Shown piece after piece: positions 44,770-56,914 of a stretch of 64,000 nucleotides of DNA (positions within the stretch are counted from its first letter, which is position 1; every line of letters starts with the position of its first letter). The DNA is taken from contig NC_052135.2 of NCBI RefSeq assembly GCF_016086655.4, forward strand, positions 8,770,363 to 8,834,362. The letters run 5' to 3'. A program made the translations under genes and the position numbers. Source of the DNA: Lepeophtheirus salmonis. Its lineage: Eukaryota; Arthropoda; Copepoda; Siphonostomatoida; Caligidae. The notes beneath the pieces were generated by a model. That model did no database searches. It was not told where the DNA came from and saw nothing but the letters and a program-made list of their open reading frames with translations.

Positions 44770-45440
44770 TATTTTTTTTGATGTTAAGACTCGATATGTC
44801 TTTATTAATGGAAGAATATTTAAGAAGAATTTTGTTTAATTTCATGTCATTATTAGGTACACTTAAGGCTTGAGGAGCAGACATATAGGCTTGGAGGTAT
44901 TCTACTCTCACTATAAACACACAAATATTGTGCAATCCTCGCTGCTCTATGTCGGTCAATTTGAATGGAGATCGAAACATTCAAATGTTTAGACAGTATG
45001 AAACTTTTGATAACTATCGGGTGTGGTGTAAAGCAACCAGGTGACATAAATTTTACATCTCGTGGCTACACATCACCAAGGAATATAATTAGCAAGTTGA
45101 AGAATTCTTTATAGTCGTGTCAAGGAAGATTTATTTTCATGCATCTCTTCGCATAATCAAAAGTCTCTTGTCGCATATCTTCTATGAGACTAGCTATTTC
45201 ACGATGTTCAATTCCAGTGTCATACTTAGGTGTATTAATGAATGACTAGTTTTCTTAAAATCTCTTGAACATCAGGAGAAGACGTAGGTCCAAACATGAA
45301 TGCTGTGCTAATGATTAATTCCATAATATGGTGTCTATTTGCGAGAGGTGAAAGTTTCTGAAGAAGAACATAAGCTCCAGCAATACTAGTCGTATTTGAA
45401 TTTATTCTGGCCAAGAAAATGCCTTAAATTTGATCACGTA
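44770..45440 (-). pseudogene. Decayed gene of unrecognised family
   Basis: Three consecutive minus-strand stretches read as protein. First, 45411-45236: ARINSNTTSIAGAYVLLQKL, then HHIMELIISTAFMFGPTSSP and DVQEILRKLVIH. Second, in another frame, 45237 to about 44965: NTPKYDTGIEHREIASLIED, QETFDYAKRCMKINLP, stop, HDYKEFFNLLIIFLGDV, stop, PRDVKFMSPGCF and IKSFILSKHLN. Third, again shifted, 44980-44759: MFRSPFKLTDIEQRGLHNIC, VFIVRVEYLQAYMSAPQALS and NDMKLNKILLKYSSINKDIS. Together they give about 200 residues of mixed alpha-helical-looking sequence with two frameshifts and two stops, unlike AT-driven noise. It shows no DDE, RT or zinc-finger motif. It could be a multicopy invertebrate gene family or an unfamiliar transposon protein; I cannot name it. 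Confidence 0.55.
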
Positions 45441-47237
45441 TTTTCTATATAAAAAAAATTGAATTCAATAGCAGTGCTCAGAAAATTAATCTCAGTTTAA
45501 AATAAAATAAAGTTTAGTTAAACTTTACTTATTGATTAAAATTTGGCTATCCAGACTTTTTGGATGAAGTAAAGGCCAGAAAAAGAATGTTGATCTCCTC
45601 AATGAGTATTTCTTAATACTCAATTACGAATTATTAAATGTATTTAGCTTATAAAGTCCTTTTACTCATTAAAGGTCAGTAAAAGATCGGAAACTTATCT
45701 TAACTGATCCTAACTTAACCTGATTTTTCTATTTTGAGTAATAGAATAACAATTGCTAATAATTTGAGACATATAAATTATTAATATGTTTACCTCTTCT
45801 TAAAACAAGCATGACATGGACATACAACCAAAAATGCAAGTTCTGGAAGTCTTTGTTCTTTTTGACCAATTAGCACAAAACGTCATTGAAAAAACTATAA
45901 CATATTTTCCGATATAAATGTTTTTAGATAAAATTTATTTTTTAGAAAGTATGTTGTCACACAAAGTATTTAGATGATATTGAGGTCAAACATTCATTTT
46001 TGAAAAAAATCGTAAATTTCAAAACTTTGAAGCCGTTGAGCTACTTCTAAATATTTTTCATAACTGTTCAAAATTTAATTACAAAGTTTTGCAATCTTTA
46101 ATCAAGCCTTGGATAAATTATTTAAATTTTATTATTATTATTGTTACTAAGCAATTGTGTAGAAATCTTGATTTAAGGGGTACAAAGGAACTGTTTGACC
46201 ATTTGATTTAGATATTTTAAGTTACAATTTGCATTCACTCATATCTTCCCCTCTTTTACTATCTCTTTCTTCGACTTACTTTTAATGTTATATATGTATA
46301 GCTTTTCTTAGAATTCGAAGAAGAGTCATACTGAGGAGAATAAAATATGTACAATATATATTACTATCAGACTATAGAATGCAGGTCTTTTTACCTATAT
46401 ATGAATGTATTTAAGAAATACGTCTATTGCAGAACCTCAATGGGTAACACAAACTTATATATTAGATATATATATATATATATATAGGTAATATGTAATT
46501 TCATGTTCCCAATAATGTAATAAAAAATAGATTAAAATCTATAAAAAAAACCTCGAATTTTTTGTACAATGAACATTGAACAATGGGTAAGTAAGTAATG
46601 GAGGTTCTGTTGGGAATTCACATTTTGGTTTTATAAGTAATATGTACCTATGTTGTACATTGTACATATCTATGAGTGCAAATCAATCCTCTCTCCCCCC
46701 CTCCCATTCTTCTATGTACGGTCATATTTTTACGTTTTATGTTGTTTCCAAGTCCATAAAAAGTGTCTAGGAATGAAGTTAGTTAGGAAAATACAGATGT
46801 ACATAGAAAAATAAAGTTATATTTTCCTTTGAATAAGGGATTGTCCACATGGGAAGAAGACAAAAGTAAACCATTCATGATTTTTTAATAAATAGTATTA
46901 TATGTATGTATACCTTATAAGGACAGTTTTTCAAATAGACTTTTACTCATCATAAGGGTGTTATTATTTTGTCATCAAGGAAAGGGCAGTACAAATAGAC
47001 TCTGTCGTATGTACGGTTGCCGACCCCTTATTTTGATGGCTTTATATATATAATTATAATTTGGTAGACGGTCATTTATTGGTACTCTTTTTTTTTGTAT
47101 GCGGTATAATATCTGTGATTGTTACCCTGGACATTTATTTTGGACATATTACTACTAGCAACAATAACAAGAGCTAAACAGTGATTAAAAATCTACTTCA
47201 CCAATTCAAGAGGAGTTGTTTTTTAGTGCTTTTATTT
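45441..47237. other. AT-rich DNA with TA microsatellites
   Basis: No gene. A (TA)n run lies at 46464-46486. The first 150 bp could contain an upstream part of the decayed gene at 44770-45440 but shows no readable frame. Confidence 0.4.
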
Positions 47238-47239
47238 TA

Positions 47240-48015
47240 CAGTGTGCGTAAGACAATCCTACCGTTTTTGATAGAAAAATTTAAATCAACTTCATCCCGA
47301 ACAATTACATGTATTGTATCAGGAGTACTGTTTTATTATAATTATACCTTATAATATCAAAAATTATTTCTTAGAATATCCTCCTTCTACGGCCATCTTA
47401 GCCTCCAATCTGAGACTGAATGCATTGTACACCTTGATGACGTGGCTATTGGATATATCAGCCCACTCCTTCTCATTAAATCCTTTCAGTGAATCAATAT
47501 TGCAGTAGGAGACTTTGCAGGCCTCACTATCCACGAATTCCCATATTCCATAGCTCCGTTACGAGCAGTCTGGTAATGAGGGGCCGCAAGTTTGGAGGGG
47601 GTAGAAATCTGTGAGTTTTTCAATGCTCCAAGTTTGATTTTTTATGGCGTTATGGCCAGATGCTGAGTCTGGTCGTCAACAATAATCCCCATCGGATAGT
47701 TGGCATCCAATTAGGGATTATCAATCTCTTTCATTACTTCCTGGTTGGAGAGGCTTTACTTTCAAAGTCTTGAGTGATAATATTGTTATGTTCTCCACTT
47801 CCTGTCTTCCTGGAAAGGCTCTTGACAATGTTAATAAACCTCTTGACCTTAAGGACAAGTTCAAACAAGCAATTTACTTTGTCCGTGACATCCTTTACAG
47901 CGTGATGTGTATGGAGAAGATCTGCAATCCGTTGCCTTTTTTTCTTCATTGTGTTGTTTGTCGACGTATCGCAACCAATAATAAAGCGTATGAAAGCATA
48001 TATATTTTGAAACAC
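47240..48015 (-). mobile_element. Core-deleted mariner-like element
   Basis: The left end is TA then CAGTGTGCGTAAGACAATCC; no right TIR was recognised. The minus strand begins near 47950 with MKKKRQRIADLLHTHHAVKD, continues VNCLFELVLKVKRF and KSLSRKTGSGEHN (N-terminal helix-turn-helix and linker, close to family A), then after a gap gives GPSLPDCS, YGIWEFVDSEACKVSYCNID and SHVIKVYNAFSLRLEAKMAV before a stop near 47375. The catalytic core is deleted. The C-terminal part resembles the fragments at 20745 and 8959. Confidence 0.75.
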
Positions 48016-49059
48016 TTTCTTTGTAATAAACCAAGATCGACTGCATGATGTTTTATGAATTTCTAATTGGTGTGGACCGATTTGCTTTCACAGATTGTAA
48101 GTGATCATGTCTCTTCCTTCTTTTTATTATTATTGTTTTTGTTATTATTAGACCTATAAAGAAAGCGATTATCAAACAATTATTTAATCATAATGGTCTT
48201 AATATAATAACCATTATCGATATTTTTTCTCATTTTTCGCATTGTATTTGTTAATATATTTTTATTATTATATTATATGGAAAGTGTAGAGCAAGGAACA
48301 ACAAAATTACAATAACAATAATAACAAAAAAAGTGCAATATTCTTCCGAGTCATTAATGAGGGAAACTTCCTAAAAAAATAGTATTATATTTATCGAAGA
48401 TTCACAGATTTGGTTGTTCCCAGATTCTTTTCTTTTCTTTCGTTTTCCCTTTGTGCAAAAAGTGAGAATGTCAAATGGTTGAACCTAATTTGCTTCCTCT
48501 CTAGAGTAAGAAGAGTGTGGGGAGAAAGCAATAAAATATCAGGTAAGGTCCACTCCACCATTAAAATGACCTACACCCAGATTTTCTTAAACCACCATAT
48601 CACCTACTAGGTATCTTGCCAGGTTTTTATGACGTCCCGACGAAGAGGAGACAGGGAATTATTGTGTTTTTTTTATTACATATAGATTATCGAAAGACTG
48701 GTTTTCTCCCCCCTCCTCATTTCCCCCTTTACATCTCCTGCAAAATATTACAAAAAGTTGAATGATTTATTCACCGGTTTCCCCTCCAAGTGTGTAGTAT
48801 CTATGTACACACATACGTTTAAATACCACTGAATACCGGGATTTGAAGTTTTATATTTCAACTTTTTTTGTGTGTACTTCTTTTAGCAATAGTTATTTGA
48901 TTCTTTTCTTTTTAAGTATGTAGTGTGATGTACACTCCAAAGTCACAATAACAATAATAGTAATACTGACATACCTTTCCCATCAACTCAAACCATTTTT
49001 AAATCCCTTGACAAAAGCCTCGACTACTTATGTGACCATAATATACCTATTTATGTATG
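48016..49059. other. AT-rich DNA, no recognised gene
   Basis: The 66-codon frame at 48410-48610 shows no recognisable domain. No supportable gene. Confidence 0.4.
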
Positions 49060-49061
49060 TA

Positions 49062-49520
49062 CAAGGTTGGGCAGTAAAACGTGGACTGTTAGTTAAGATT
49101 AATTTTCTCATTAATAGAAGGTTTTAAATAACATTGCCTCATCTTGTCATCAGGAGTGAGCAAAAAACCAAAGTGCATCTTAGATCTTCTAGATGCTGAA
49201 GTTGAGTTGGTGATGATTATGGACATGTGAAGTACCCTTTGAGCCTATTTTTTATGATGACCAAGGTGAAGAATGATGCCAACGTGGAGAGTATATTTTT
49301 AAGAGTGTTCCGGAGTGGCCTGTCCAACTTGGAGAAGTCGATCACGGAGAACCTCATCAACTCGATCAATTGCCTCACCAACAACTTTTCTGTGGGTGCT
49401 CGGACTATCAGGAGGACCCTGAAGTTCGACTTGGGATTGTCCTCGAGGACCCCACGCCACCTTCTGATGGAGACCATGAAGTACAGGAAGTTCAAGATTC
49501 CACATTTGCTGCCCAACCCT
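49062..49520 (+). mobile_element. DD37D mariner, family A, copy 4 (N-terminal only)
   Basis: A 459-bp element between TA sites. Left TIR CAAGGTTGGGCAGTAAAACG; right, inverted, AGGGTTGGGCAGCAAATGTG. The plus strand keeps only the DNA-binding half: TENLINSINCLTNNFSVGAR, TIRRTLKFDLGL and RTPRHLLMETM, after which the sequence runs directly into the right TIR. It is a short derivative with both termini, suitable for mobilisation in trans in principle. Confidence 0.85.
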
Positions 49521-49589
49521 TAATAGCATTTCAAACGATTATGCTAGTAGTGTCGCTTTCATTACCAGCATATATATCGAACAGTCTGG

Positions 49590-49720
49590 ATAATCGGTTC
49601 ATTAGATATACCCGCAGTTCTACGTAGACTTTTACATGAACCAAATATAATTTTGTTTGTAAATTATGGATTTTGAAATGAAAAACGTTGAATACTATAG
49701 GGACTGTTTAATGTCCAGCA
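49590..49720 (+). repeat. Direct repeat, first copy (partner at 50400-50515)
   Basis: TTTTGAAATGAAAAACGTTG and TATAGGGACTGTTTAATGTC recur in diverged form at 50469-50490 and 50131-50150. The upstream part (CCCGCAGTTCTACGTAGACT) parallels GCGGACAACTCTAGGTAGAC at 50409-50428. The two copies are about 810 bp apart and flank a SINE-like copy. Their nature is unknown. Confidence 0.4.
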
Positions 49721-49939
49721 CGACCGGTCTGCAGATGCACGGCACAATTTATGTATTTAACATGTGCACAACTTTATACTTGTATATGTATCTTGTACAA
49801 GTTGAAATATATGAGTCGTATAAGGGACTATGTGAAAAGTATGTACACCTAGTTTTGACGTTTTTTGCTACGTCTCCCCTCATCCATGATGAAAGTTGCA
49901 TAAAGTAATACCTACTGCTTTTAAAAAATAAAAGAAATA

Positions 49940-50150
49940 GATAGCAAACGTGGTAATCCTTAAAAGTTGAAGAATGGTTCTGAGGAGAGCAGTTTAGCAG
50001 TCATGAAATTGTATTATATCTGCTGCAGGCAGCCATGGGAGGAAGGAAATAAACACAAATCTCACTCTTTATATAGCAAGGACAAAAATGCTCCTCAATT
50101 TTACTCTTAGTCCAACAAACACTTACACTTATAGGGACTGTTTAAAGTCT
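49940..50150 (+). repeat. Dispersed SINE-like repeat, copy 6
   Basis: Nearly full length: GTTGAAGAATGGTTCTGAGG, AGAGCAGTTTAGCAGTCATG, CTGCAGGCAGCCATGGGAGG, AATAAACACAAATCTCACTC, then TTTTACTCTTAGTCCAAC and ACACTTACACTTATAG. It is the best copy for defining the family consensus. Confidence 0.65.
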
Positions 50151-50515
50151 GGCACTGAAAATATTATGAAATGTGAAAAATCCAAACTCAAAGTTTATAT
50201 CACAAGAAGGGATGCCATGGAGTCCTTTTAATTTTTTAGCTGAAATTTGACGTCCTCTTCGTGTTTAAAATTTGAGATCCTGTTTTGAGGGGATAGAGGG
50301 TGCCCTAGTGGTATTCTTGTACATTTAAATACTCATTATAGTTAAAACATTCAATCTGAGTATCCAATAATTTACTCGACAGTCCAGGTAAGGGGTTCTG
50401 TGCATATAGCGGACAACTCTAGGTAGACTCACTGCGAACGGATATCATTTTGTCGCTAAATGAGGGGTTTTGAAATGAAAAACTGTGCATACTAAAGCAA
50501 AAACCGGACTGATCG

Positions 50516-51369
50516 AATACAAACTAAATTTATGAGATGTAATAATAAATATTTTTGTTCTGGAAGCTTCATTCAACATGTTTCTTCAATAATACATACT
50601 TAAGTATATGCCCGTTATTACCTGGTTTTCGTTCTTATAAACACATGCAATTTAAGTATGTTATATGATTCATAGTTACATAAAAGTCATAGTATGTACA
50701 ATAATAAATATCTATGTATATAGGTGGATTATATGTATGCATTAGTATGGACATACCATTTGTGAAAATCTGTCCTCATTTTTATGAACGTACAATTATT
50801 CTACTTGAAATCCCAATGCAGAGCTCTCAATTTGTATGTCGTAGAAAGTATATTTGATTAAGATATATATTATACACTTGGTTTAAAAAAAAAAGAGATT
50901 GGAGTAGTAAAATTAAGAAACAAATCAAAATGTATGCGCTTAATACGCAGTTCCAAGAGAATATATTTATTTACTTGTGACATCATCTTTATGACTAAAA
51001 TATTCATACAGTGACACAAATTTGAAAAATATTTTTCAAATATTGTCGAAAGACATATTTCAATCTACAATACTGATTTAGATAAAAATCCTATATATCG
51101 ATGCATGGAAGTTCTGGATACATGGAAGTCTAAAAGCTTACCCCCACCCCTCCTTTTCCCACTTGAGTCATAAATCCTTCTACTTATATATACTTTACAA
51201 ACACTCAGAGTCTTACTTTGTATTAAGATACATTTTTCGTACTTAATTCTTTGTAAAATTAAAATTAAACGATATCCGTGGTAAGTAAAAAGTATTTTTT
51301 GGCGAATTAAAAAAAAAAAAGTTGTAAAAATAATTCTTTTAATTAAAGCTTAATAAAATTGAGGAAGAA
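50516..51369. other. AT-rich DNA, no recognised gene
   Basis: No gene or shared repeat was noted in this interval. Confidence 0.4.
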
Positions 51370-54290
51370 TAATTTTTGCTCAAATTTGTAGTTTTGCATT
51401 TAAAGATGTCCATGCCATGCCGTGACCAACAAATTTAAGGGGTCTAAGATGTGTTTTTATTTTTATCAAATGTACTTTGCCACCATTTTGTTCTACAAAA
51501 TACCTCTCCAATTCAACGGGTGTATAACAAAAAATATCTTATTTGGGAAAATGAAAAGCGCCATAATTTTTCTAGATATATGGAGTTCCATGCTCGATTC
51601 AAATCGATAATTTTAAAGAAAAAACATGAAATAATCATTTTTTTTGTATATTTTACAGATTTTCAAATAAAAACACGTTTATGAAGGACATTTTTTCGGA
51701 CGATTGAAGGTTATTTTCTTTTTCAAAGTAATAAAATACAAAATATCTTACAATACCAAATTCCGAACTTGTGTCATTTTGTTATAGTCTAATGTAAGCT
51801 ATATAAGTTGTGTGAGTTCCTTCTCCTTACTTTACTTTGGTATCAATAAAAGACCATAAATTGTGGTTATGAAGGGAAAGAAAAGGACTGGAATGTCTAT
51901 ATATAGCCATTATACACGGAAGACCAGGGGTCGGGAAACCATGAGTAGTGAGCCAGATGTGGCTATTTGATAACTGTATTTGACTCGGTGACAAATTTTT
52001 AGTAAAAAATATGATTAATTTAAAACTATTGTAGCAACCTGTTGATTGCTGCTATCGTCCGTGTGGCACAATGTTATCATAGGTTTTTTTTTTGCATTTA
52101 TTTAATGATTTCTTTTCTAAAAAAATTAAATTATTATAAAAATCAATTATAAAATAAATATATATATGAATTTAAATATAATTACAATATTTTCCCTGCA
52201 AGACTGCTATTTTAAACGTTGAAGGGGTTCCTAACTGATAGTAGTATTGCATATTCTTCTCCCAAAAACAAATAAAAAGGCTGTTGATATTAACAAAGGT
52301 TTTAATTCAGTAGCCCCATATGTATCGCTCCCGTTTTCTTCTTGTGCTCTTTTTTCCGTTACAAAAATGTCAACTCTACTTATACCCCTTTAATGATTAA
52401 AATCAAGGTTAATTAGTATTTACTGATAAACCAAATACTAAAAATATAATAAGTAATATTTAGGACTGTACAAGAGGCATATAAATTGTCAATTTTGGCC
52501 TACAAACACGATTTATTGCAAACTAAAATGGCTTGTATTTCTCTAAAATGTGCTTGAGAGTCCCCAAACTTTGTAAGAGAGAGAGAGAGATAAAAGTTGA
52601 TATGGACTTATACTACATAGATTGAATTTTTTTTTTGGTTAGTATCCCAAAGGCCCAAATACCTTTCCTGCTGAGGAAAATAAAATGACTAATTTTGGCA
52701 TAGTTTGAGACTTCTTATGCCATTTTTGGTGAGATACATCCCATTTTAAAATGAAAAAAATGTATTTTAGACCTCTTGTACCGCCATGCTAAATATGATG
52801 CCATGACCCACAAATTTAAGGGGTCTAATATGTGTTTTTATTTTTATCAAAGGTACTTTGCCTCCATTTTGTTCTACAAAATACTACTCCAATTCAACGG
52901 GGGTATAACTTGGCTATTTTATAAAATGGGAAACTGAAACTCATTGTGAGGATCTTATACTTCTAAAATTATTATAATAATTATTTATTTTTCCACCTCG
53001 GTACCACTATATTTCAACTTATTCTCTTTTAAAAATATCAATTTCAATTTTTGGAGATATTATATTTATATAAAAATAAAATCCTTTGGCAACGTTGTTC
53101 TTGAGCATCTAAATTTATGTATAAGAAATTGTAACTTTGCAGTAGTATAATTTATTTTCTCTTCATTTGGGCTTGTGTAAAAATGTGAGAAATCCTCAAT
53201 TCAAATTAAAAAAAAACAAAAAAACAATTACTTGGTACATTATAGGTACTACCAATATGAGTACACAAGAACAAAAAATGTTTGTATGTCTCCAGTGATT
53301 GTTTACAAAAGAGCCATGTTCTTTTTTTCGATGTTGTACTATATAAACTAACGAAAGTTGGTAACCACTCTGTACTTCAACCACAAAATAAGGAATAGTG
53401 AATCATCCTATTATTAAGCCCTCTAAGTATATCCCTAACTGTGGCTCCTAAAATTATTGAAAAAAACACCGCACAATATTTTTTACTTATAGAGCAAATA
53501 CTAAGGAAATATAAACCGTGCAATTTTTGACTAATAGTATCAGTTTTGGGACAGTACAATAAGCCTAAAAAGGAGAAATTTCGACTAAAAAATTCTATTT
53601 AAAAAAAATTAAAAGGATATGTACCACGCCAAATATGTCCTAAAGAGGCCTGAATCTTTGAAGAAATATATTTTTTGATTGTCCTCGACAGCAAATGTCT
53701 TTTTGGAAGAGGAGAAAAATATTAAAAAGTATAGTATCCCAAAAGCACAAATACCTTTTTTTGCTGTGAACAATAAAATTTCTATATAAAAAAAAAAGAA
53801 AAAAGAATCTTCGACAACTATCACTCCAATTCAACTTGGGTATGACCCTGCTATGTTAGGTTTGATAAAACAGGGAAACTAAAAATCATTGAGTACATCT
53901 GCTAGCTACAAAATTAAAAAAAAATCATAAACAAAATACTAAAAATATAGTATTACAATGACTCCATCTGACCTAGGAATCGTCTTTGAAGTCCATCTAC
54001 CTACATTAACTATATTTTCTTTTCTAGGTCGACGTAGACGCAAACCTACGCTCATTGAGTTCAAAGAATAATTTTTCCTTAGTGCATTGTGCATTTGACA
54101 ACTTTTGACTCATAGCATCATATTTGGAACGGTACAATAGGGCTAAAAATGACCCCATTTCGACTAAAAATACTTCCAAATCAGAATGATATGTACCACG
54201 ACAAATATGACCTTAAAATGCTTCAAACTTTGTCAAAGTATGTTTTTTGATTGTCCTTTGTGTAGGAGGAGAAAATTAATAATCCAAATA
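51370..54290. repeat. Patchwork of noncoding repeat fragments
   Basis: 51405-51530 and 52797-52915 are near-identical (about 90 percent by eye; for example AAATTTAAGGGGTCTAA and CAATTCAACGGGTGTATAAC). 53535-53700 and 54118-54290 form a second pair (GGACAGTACAATAAGCCTAA against GGAACGGTACAATAGGGCTA; TTTTTTGATTGTCCT in both). AGTATCCCAAAGGCCCAAAT (52641) recurs as AGTATCCCAAAAGCACAAAT (53731). These look like pieces of one or two longer repeats broken up by other sequence, including a SINE at 53945-54096. No coding frame. Confidence 0.6.
53945..54096 (-). repeat. tRNA-like SINE, copy 3
   Basis: The minus strand reads TGCACTAAGGAAAAATTATT, TTTGAACTCAATGAGCGTAG, GTTTGCGTCTACGTCGACCT, then GTCAGATGGAGTCATTGTAA. 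It matches head and body of the 25212 copy. Confidence 0.55.
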
Positions 54291-54945
54291 ACGGGACAGT
54301 CAAATGTATATATATATATATATACAAAAGTGTAGTTTGGCTATATACTTTAAAAATATGAATGAATGGGCCTCTCAATAAGGAAACCTGTGATTACCCC
54401 CCTCTCTTCCTACTTCTACTCACCAGACGTCTTGCGAGACAAAAATTGTCTAGTTTTCATTTTTTTTTCTCTCATTATTATTATTATTTAAAGATGTAGT
54501 TTTAAAATCTTTGTTTTTTGGTTGCATTTTTTGTTTTGTTATAAAGAATGACCACTCAAAATATATGTATGGCAAAAAAACCTACCTACCTACAAAGGAA
54601 TGATTATTTTGGCCTCTATATATGTATACATGAAATTTATAAGATAATAAATATAACAAATCGAGGAGCAACAAAAGGGGAAAAAATAAAAATCTTGTTT
54701 AACAGAATATATAAGTACATAATATATGTAAGTGTTTTGATAAACAAAACATTGTAGACGAGGCAATAACTTGATAATAATAAATACTCTAATTGAATAA
54801 AGAACATGTTTCATAAATAAAAATTTATGACCGATATGAGATTTTCAATACTCAACTTATGGTACATATAATATGTAAATACATTATTATTTGGGCCCAT
54901 TGTTACATATAAATGTATAATATAAATAGCATGTGTTAAGAGTTG
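54291..54945. other. AT-rich DNA with TA microsatellite
   Basis: A (TA)n tract at 54307-54324. The overlapping frames at 54548-54814 are AT-driven and antisense to each other. No gene. Confidence 0.45.
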
Positions 54946-54947
54946 GT

Positions 54948-55178
54948 ACCAAAAACTTGCAGTAATATGACTAAATACCGAAAAACATGATTTCTATAGA
55001 GTCAAGAAAAAACATGCAGTTTGAATGCAGCTTTCTCGGCACTGACACCAGCTCAGAGGAGATTGCAACACTGTTACCTTTTTTGTTGTTGCTCATAATG
55101 TCGTTTGGTTGCCTAATGACACCCTGTAATTGAAAATAAGGGGATAAAGTCGTAATTAAATGTTACTGCAAGTTTTCA
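54948..55178. mobile_element. MITE derived from family M
   Basis: The left terminus ACCAAAAACTTGCAGTAATA and the inverted right terminus GTGAAAACTTGCAGTAACAT form TIRs (AAAACTTGCAGTAA is shared). Internal blocks TCAAGAAAAAACA, ACTGACACCAGCTCAGAGGA and ATTGAAAATAAGGGGATAAA match both ends of the 31688-32303 element. Length is about 231 bp. No coding sequence remains. Confidence 0.7.
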
Positions 55179-55183
55179 CTTTG

Positions 55184-56512
55184 TATATCTTATAGTTTCT
55201 AATCAATAATTTGGATATAGATTTTGAGCCATTCTTTTTTTTGTTCAAAAATCATAGTAGCAAATCGAATCCTTTTTCTAATAAGCATGTTAAGTTTTTT
55301 ATTTCTAACGAAGCTTTGTCAAACATCTAAAATAGTTTTGTTCTGCATACAGTTCTATAGGTAGTGGTTGGATCAATGCTAGGTATATTATTTTCATTTT
55401 TTAATAGTCAATACAAAAATAATCAAAAATTCCAAGTGACATTTGATTTTTTGTTACTCTGATACTCGATGTGGGGACTCATACTGTTATGTCGTTAATA
55501 GAATATATTATAATTATCCTTTCAACCATTATGTAAATATCAAGAATGACTTGACAAAATTTAAATTCTATATCATGATTTATTCATGACATAACTTGAA
55601 AAAGTATTTGTTTGGTTAATTAAATTAAACTATGGCAAAACGTGTTGGGTGTTATTAATATCGATTAAAGAAACGCAATAAGAGGTCAGTTTTTTTATAT
55701 TATATGCTGTCGATTTATCTATCAATTAGCATTTAGAAAACAAAGGATTTTTGGAAAGACCAGTCAAGGCTGTGGTTAGGATTTTTCTAAATGTTGTTGA
55801 ATGTTTGGTACAAATTTTTTGACTGACATATCATTTTTTTCGAAATTAACAAAAACCAATTTGATAAATAATTTGGATCATTTTGGATGGAAGGACTTTT
55901 TTAGAACAGCTACAATTCTACTTATAAAATAGTTCTTTTTCAAGTCACTCTAAATAATTAAAAATTCCGACTTAGATCCCCCTTTTTCCGACTTAGGAAT
56001 ACACTCTATGGAGAAGGTATTACCTCTTCCCGTTGCAATAACCCTAAGACCAGTGATGTGTATCTAGGATACAATAGATCAGTGGTTATCAGACTTTTGA
56101 CAGAATATACCTCCTTGGAAAATATTAAGATATCCAAAAAGCAAGTGAAAAACAATAGGGAAGGCGTTATAACGTTCTCAAACGGAGGCCGTAACTAAAA
56201 TTTGTCATTCGGAAGAGGAGGGAAGTTACTTTTACATAAATAAAATATAATGTTTTTGAAACTGTTATTATTTTTGTCATTATTAATTTTAGATAATAAG
56301 TGTCATACAAAGAAATTAATTATTTTTCTAATAGATAGCTTTATTAATGTGTATCTCGCTTTATATAAGTGCGATTGGTTTACACTAGATGGTGTTTGAA
56401 AGATATAATTTCGCAATAAAAACTTATTAGACAGTTTGTGATTATTGGAATTAGTATTGTTTAACCCTGCGTCAAAGATGTACACCAGCAAATAGAAAAT
56501 ACTAATATAAAA
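55184..56512. other. AT-rich DNA, no recognised gene
   Basis: No coherent coding sequence was seen on either strand. Confidence 0.4.
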
Positions 56513-56516
56513 TGCA

Positions 56517-56708
56517 TATTATACAGTTTTTCTTCGAACAAGGCGAAAACGCTATCCAAGCAGCTGAAAATGTGAATAGTGTAAATGGTCCTGATAATGT
56601 AATAGGGAATTACACGTAATTATAGTTTCTTTTATTCCGTGTCTGTATTTTTTATGTCAAAGATGCACCACGATCTGGTTAGCCAATTGTCGAAAATATG
56701 AATAAATA
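56517..56708 (+). pseudogene. DD34D mariner transposase N-terminal remnant
   Basis: The plus strand gives LQFFFEQGENAIQAAENVNS and VNGPDNVIG, then after stops VKDAPRSG-stop-PIVENMNK. The order (F-x-G-x-N-A-x-x-A-A-x-N-I-x-x-x-x-G followed by D-x-P-R-S-G-R-P) is that of the N-terminal DNA-binding domain of classical mariner transposases. No catalytic region follows. Confidence 0.7.
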
Positions 56709-56914
56709 ATGATTTTTTTTACTATATCTATTATTATGTCACCATCTTAAAATTGTACTTCTAAGCCTGAGGCATGGGTTGAGTTTGAAATTTATACTAG
56801 GAGTAGAGGCCAAGAGTTTGAATTTTATATAAAAAGAGGCAATTTATTAATATTTTTATACTGCGTTTATAACTAGAGTTCTATTAAACATGACGTGTCG
56901 GTATGAAAAAATAG

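Noticed and set aside
47770..48048. 92-codon plus-strand frame
   Set aside because: Antisense to the helix-turn-helix region of the 47240 transposase.
54548..54814. Two overlapping antisense frames of about 70 codons
   Set aside because: AT-rich, mutually antisense, Ile/Tyr/Lys-rich; expected by chance.
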